Made by a program: the position numbers and the translations under genes | The notes under the pieces: model-generated | The model's database searches: none | What the model was told of the DNA's origin: nothing | The model's input: only the letters and a program-made list of their open reading frames with translations | From: Faecousia sp. | Lineage (GTDB): Bacteria; Bacillota; Clostridia; Oscillospirales; Oscillospiraceae | Direction of reading: 5' to 3' | Length of the DNA: 8,199 nucleotides | Assembly: GCA_029258495.1 (NCBI GenBank) | Contig: JARHYV010000024.1 | Coordinates: 1-8,199, forward strand | Shown here: positions 6,189 through 8,199 of the stretch, one piece after another | How the letters are laid out: every line of letters starts with the position of its first letter | Position numbering within the stretch: the stretch's first letter is position 1

Positions 6189-7658
6189 ATGAACATTCCT
6201 GAAGTAAAGCTCGGCATTATTGCCGTATCCCGTGATTGTTTCCCCATTGGGCTGTCCACCAAGCGCCGCCAGAACATTGTGGCCGCCTATGGCGAGGGAC
6301 TGTATGAATGTCCCATCACCGTAGAGAATGAGAAGGATGCACTGGCTGCACTGGCAGATGTCCGTGCCCATGATGTCAATGCACTGGTGGTATTTTTGGG
6401 CAACTTCGGCCCCGAAACACCGGAGACTCTGCTGTGCCAGAAGTTCCACGGCCCTGTGATGTATGTTGCGGCGGCAGAGGGGGACGGCGATCTGATCAAT
6501 GGCCGCGGCGACGCATTCTGCGGTGTGCTGAACTGCTCTTACAATCTGGGCATGCGCCATCTGAAGGCATATATCCCCGAGTATCCCGTGGGGACTGCTG
6601 AGGAGTGCGCCCAGATGATGAAGGAATTCGTTCCCATTGCCCGTGCCATCATCGGCGTGAAGAACCTGAAGATCATCACCTTCGGCCCTCGTCCTCAGGA
6701 CTTCTTTGCCTGCAATGCCCCCATCAAGGGACTGTATGAACTGGGTGTCGAGGTAGAGGAGAACTCCGAGCTGGATCTGCTGGTTTCCTACAAGGCACAT
6801 GCCGGCGATGCCCGTATTCCTGAGGTTATTGCAGATATGGAGCAGGAGATGGGGGACAAGAAGATCTACCCCGATCTGTTGGAGCGCATGGCACAGTTTG
6901 AGCTGACCCTGCTTGACTGGGCAGAGGAACACAAGGGGGCAAGAAAGTATGTGGCATTTGCCGATAAGTGCTGGCCTGCATTCCCGGAGCAGTTCGGTTT
7001 TGAGCCTTGTTATGTAAACTCCAGACTGGCATCCCGCGGGATCCCCGTTGCATGCGAGGTGGATATCTACGGCGCACTGTCAGAGTATATCGGCGCATGC
7101 CTCACCGGCGATGCTATCACTCTGCTGGATATCAACAACTCTGTTCCCAAGTACATCTATGACGAGGACATTGCAGGAAAGTTCCCCTATGATATCAAGG
7201 ATACCTTCATGGGTTTCCACTGCGGCAACACCCCCAGCTGCAAGATGTGCGGCGATTGCGCAGTGAAGTATCAGCTGATCCAGAACCGCCTTCTGGAAAA
7301 CGGCGGTACTCCCGATATCACCCGCGGCACTCTGGAGGGCGACATTGCAGCATCGGATGTGACCTTCTATCGCCTGCAGTGCGACTCTGAGGGACAGCTC
7401 CGTGCATACATCGCAGAGGGTGAGGTTCTGGATGTACCTACCCGCTCCTTCGGCGGCATCGGTATCTTTGCAATTCCGGAGATGGGGCGTTTCTATCGCC
7501 ATGTGCTGATCCAGAAACGCTATCCGCACCACGGTGCCGTTGCATTTGCCCATTGCGGCAAGAGCCTGTTTGAGGTGCTGAAGTACTTTGGCATTGCAGA
7601 CATTGCCTATAATCAGCCCAAGAGCCTGCCCTACGCAACCGAGAACCCCTGGGCTTGA
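6189..7658 (+). CDS. L-fucose/L-arabinose isomerase-like protein, putative pentose isomerase
   Basis: A 489-residue cytoplasmic protein of the FucI/AraA ketol-isomerase superfamily, nearer to AraA in size (about 500) than to FucI (about 590). The N-terminal half has Rossmann-like strands (VKLGIIAVSRD, ALVVFLGNFG, GPVMYVAAAEGDGD). Metal ligands can be proposed: E290 in ACEVDIYGAL and D314 in LLDINN, spaced 24 apart exactly as E337 and D361 of E. coli FucI (from memory), with a C-terminal His from H447, H448 or H455 in the YPHHGAVAFAH region. A cysteine cluster, C345, C351, C354, C357, follows the GFHCGN motif. As the last gene behind an alpha-xylosidase and xylulokinase, it most likely turns the released aldopentose into the ketose used by the kinase, in place of XylA. 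Substrate is inferred; D-xylose, L-fucose, D-arabinose or L-arabinose cannot be told apart by eye. Confidence 0.8.
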   Translation: MNIPEVKLGIIAVSRDCFPIGLSTKRRQNIVAAYGEGLYECPITVENEKDALAALADVRAHDVNALVVFLGNFGPETPETLLCQKFHGPVMYVAAAEGDGDLINGRGDAFCGVLNCSYNLGMRHLKAYIPEYPVGTAEECAQMMKEFVPIARAIIGVKNLKIITFGPRPQDFFACNAPIKGLYELGVEVEENSELDLLVSYKAHAGDARIPEVIADMEQEMGDKKIYPDLLERMAQFELTLLDWAEEHKGARKYVAFADKCWPAFPEQFGFEPCYVNSRLASRGIPVACEVDIYGALSEYIGACLTGDAITLLDINNSVPKYIYDEDIAGKFPYDIKDTFMGFHCGNTPSCKMCGDCAVKYQLIQNRLLENGGTPDITRGTLEGDIAASDVTFYRLQCDSEGQLRAYIAEGEVLDVPTRSFGGIGIFAIPEMGRFYRHVLIQKRYPHHGAVAFAHCGKSLFEVLKYFGIADIAYNQPKSLPYATENPWA

Positions 7659-7717
7659 TTGGGGCGTCAACCCAGAAATATTCCATAGGAAAACAACCGC
7701 CGGTTCATGAGCTGCTG

Positions 7718-8199
7718 TCACCACCTTGCTTGCTCCAAACCATTCCCGGAACGCATCCGTTTGGAGCTGTCCTCTTTTTTCAGGATCGTATCAACCGTTT
7801 TGGAGTTATTCTTGATCCAGCGGTCATTCTGTGCGGAGGCCAGTATCCCATCTTCCCGCTCCTGAAAAAGCTCCTGTACAATCTCATTGTGCTCCTGCTG
7901 ATTCAATTCACCGATAGTGTATCTTTTAGAAATTTGGGAATCAATATTTTCTCCATACATATACTGTCTGTATGGCACGCTAACAACCTTGACTTCATCG
8001 CCATGGTATGTTACACTGCCTATAGAACCAAAAGCGGTTGTATCTGAGGGCAATTGGAGCCCGAGGCCCTGCATCCAGCTTTTGGTTCTATTTTTATTTG
8101 GATCGAGGTAGACGAGTCCGCTGTTTTCAATGAACTGTGCAGGATTGCTCGTCTTTCCATAGGCACTAGCAATTATGTTCATGTTCAGTACCTGACCGC
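7718..8199 (-). CDS. Partial leftward protein, possible phage/mobile polyvalent protein (MuF-C/BECR-like)
   Basis: A leftward frame that stays open to the window edge; at least 159 C-terminal codons are present and the true start lies outside. An ATG at 8182 has no Shine-Dalgarno sequence, and the codons before it (GQVLN) read smoothly on, so it is probably internal. The segment NMNIIASAYGK, followed by a predicted helix, LVYLDPNK and GLQLPS, resembles in my memory the C-terminal MuF-C or BECR-type nuclease-like domains of phage and integrative-element polyvalent proteins; this is a weak recognition. The rest (VKVVSVPYRQYMYG, then a charged helical tail) is unfamiliar. Codon use looks more AT-rich than in the operon. 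Its last 13-18 codons overlap the operon terminator on the other strand. Function not assigned. Confidence 0.5.
   Translation of the reverse strand, partial: GQVLNMNIIASAYGKTSNPAQFIENSGLVYLDPNKNRTKSWMQGLGLQLPSDTTAFGSIGSVTYHGDEVKVVSVPYRQYMYGENIDSQISKRYTIGELNQQEHNEIVQELFQEREDGILASAQNDRWIKNNSKTVDTILKKEDSSKRMRSGNGLEQARW
7732..7780 (+). terminator. Rho-independent terminator of the xyloside operon
   Basis: A perfect 9-bp stem, GCTCCAAAC (7732-7740) with GTTTGGAGC (7759-7767), encloses a smaller GGA/TCC stem (7748-7750 with 7756-7758, loop ACGCA). The T-rich tail TCTTTTTT runs from 7773 to 7780. It lies 73 bases after the FucI-like stop, in the right direction for the operon. No T-run follows the other arm, so it does not serve the leftward gene whose 3' end it overlaps. 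Confidence 0.75.

Noticed and set aside
6000..6932. Long leftward frame opposite the DUF4867 and FucI-like genes (310 codons)
   Set aside because: Spans two real genes and their junction in antisense; composition is that of a shadow frame.
7655..8047. 130-codon rightward frame after the FucI-like gene
   Set aside because: It runs through the operon terminator and opposite the converging gene; no family resemblance or ribosome site.

Overview
The window looks like chromosomal DNA from a low-to-mid GC Gram-positive anaerobe, most likely a gut Clostridia member (Oscillospiraceae/Ruminococcaceae-like). This is an inference from strong AGGAGG-type ribosome binding sites, sigma-A style promoters in very AT-rich spacers, moderately GC-rich genes, and the gene set. 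No RNA gene, CRISPR array or insertion sequence was recognised.

Left part (1-687). The first 57 bases are an exact second copy of the start of the AraC-type regulator gene that lies at 688-744. This copy abuts, and appears to cut off, a leftward gene that encodes only the N-terminal part of an SGNH/GDSL-type hydrolase (probably a sugar esterase). A good leftward promoter sits in front of that gene. The AT-rich spacer between it and the regulator carries TGTGCA direct repeats 21 bp apart, a plausible AraC-type operator.

Middle part (688-7780). A rightward AraC/cupin regulator is followed by a 338-base spacer with RNA-fold potential, an extended -10 promoter and a structured leader. Then comes a compact rightward operon: a GH31 alpha-xylosidase-like glycosidase, a xylulokinase (xylB), a DUF4867 cupin-like protein and a shortened L-fucose/L-arabinose-isomerase-like enzyme. 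The last three genes each have a clear Shine-Dalgarno sequence 8 bases before the start, and a hairpin plus T-run terminator closes the operon at 7732-7780. Read together, the glycosidase would release xylose inside the cell, the FucI-like protein would be the isomerase making a ketose, and the kinase would phosphorylate it to feed the pentose phosphate pathway. No classical xylA and no transporter is present in the window. The isomerase role is inferred from context, and the DUF4867 protein is an unassigned partner.

Right part (7718-8199). A leftward gene, open at the window edge, converges on the operon and overlaps its terminator. It weakly resembles phage or mobile-element polyvalent proteins of the MuF-C/BECR type, so the right edge may border accessory DNA.
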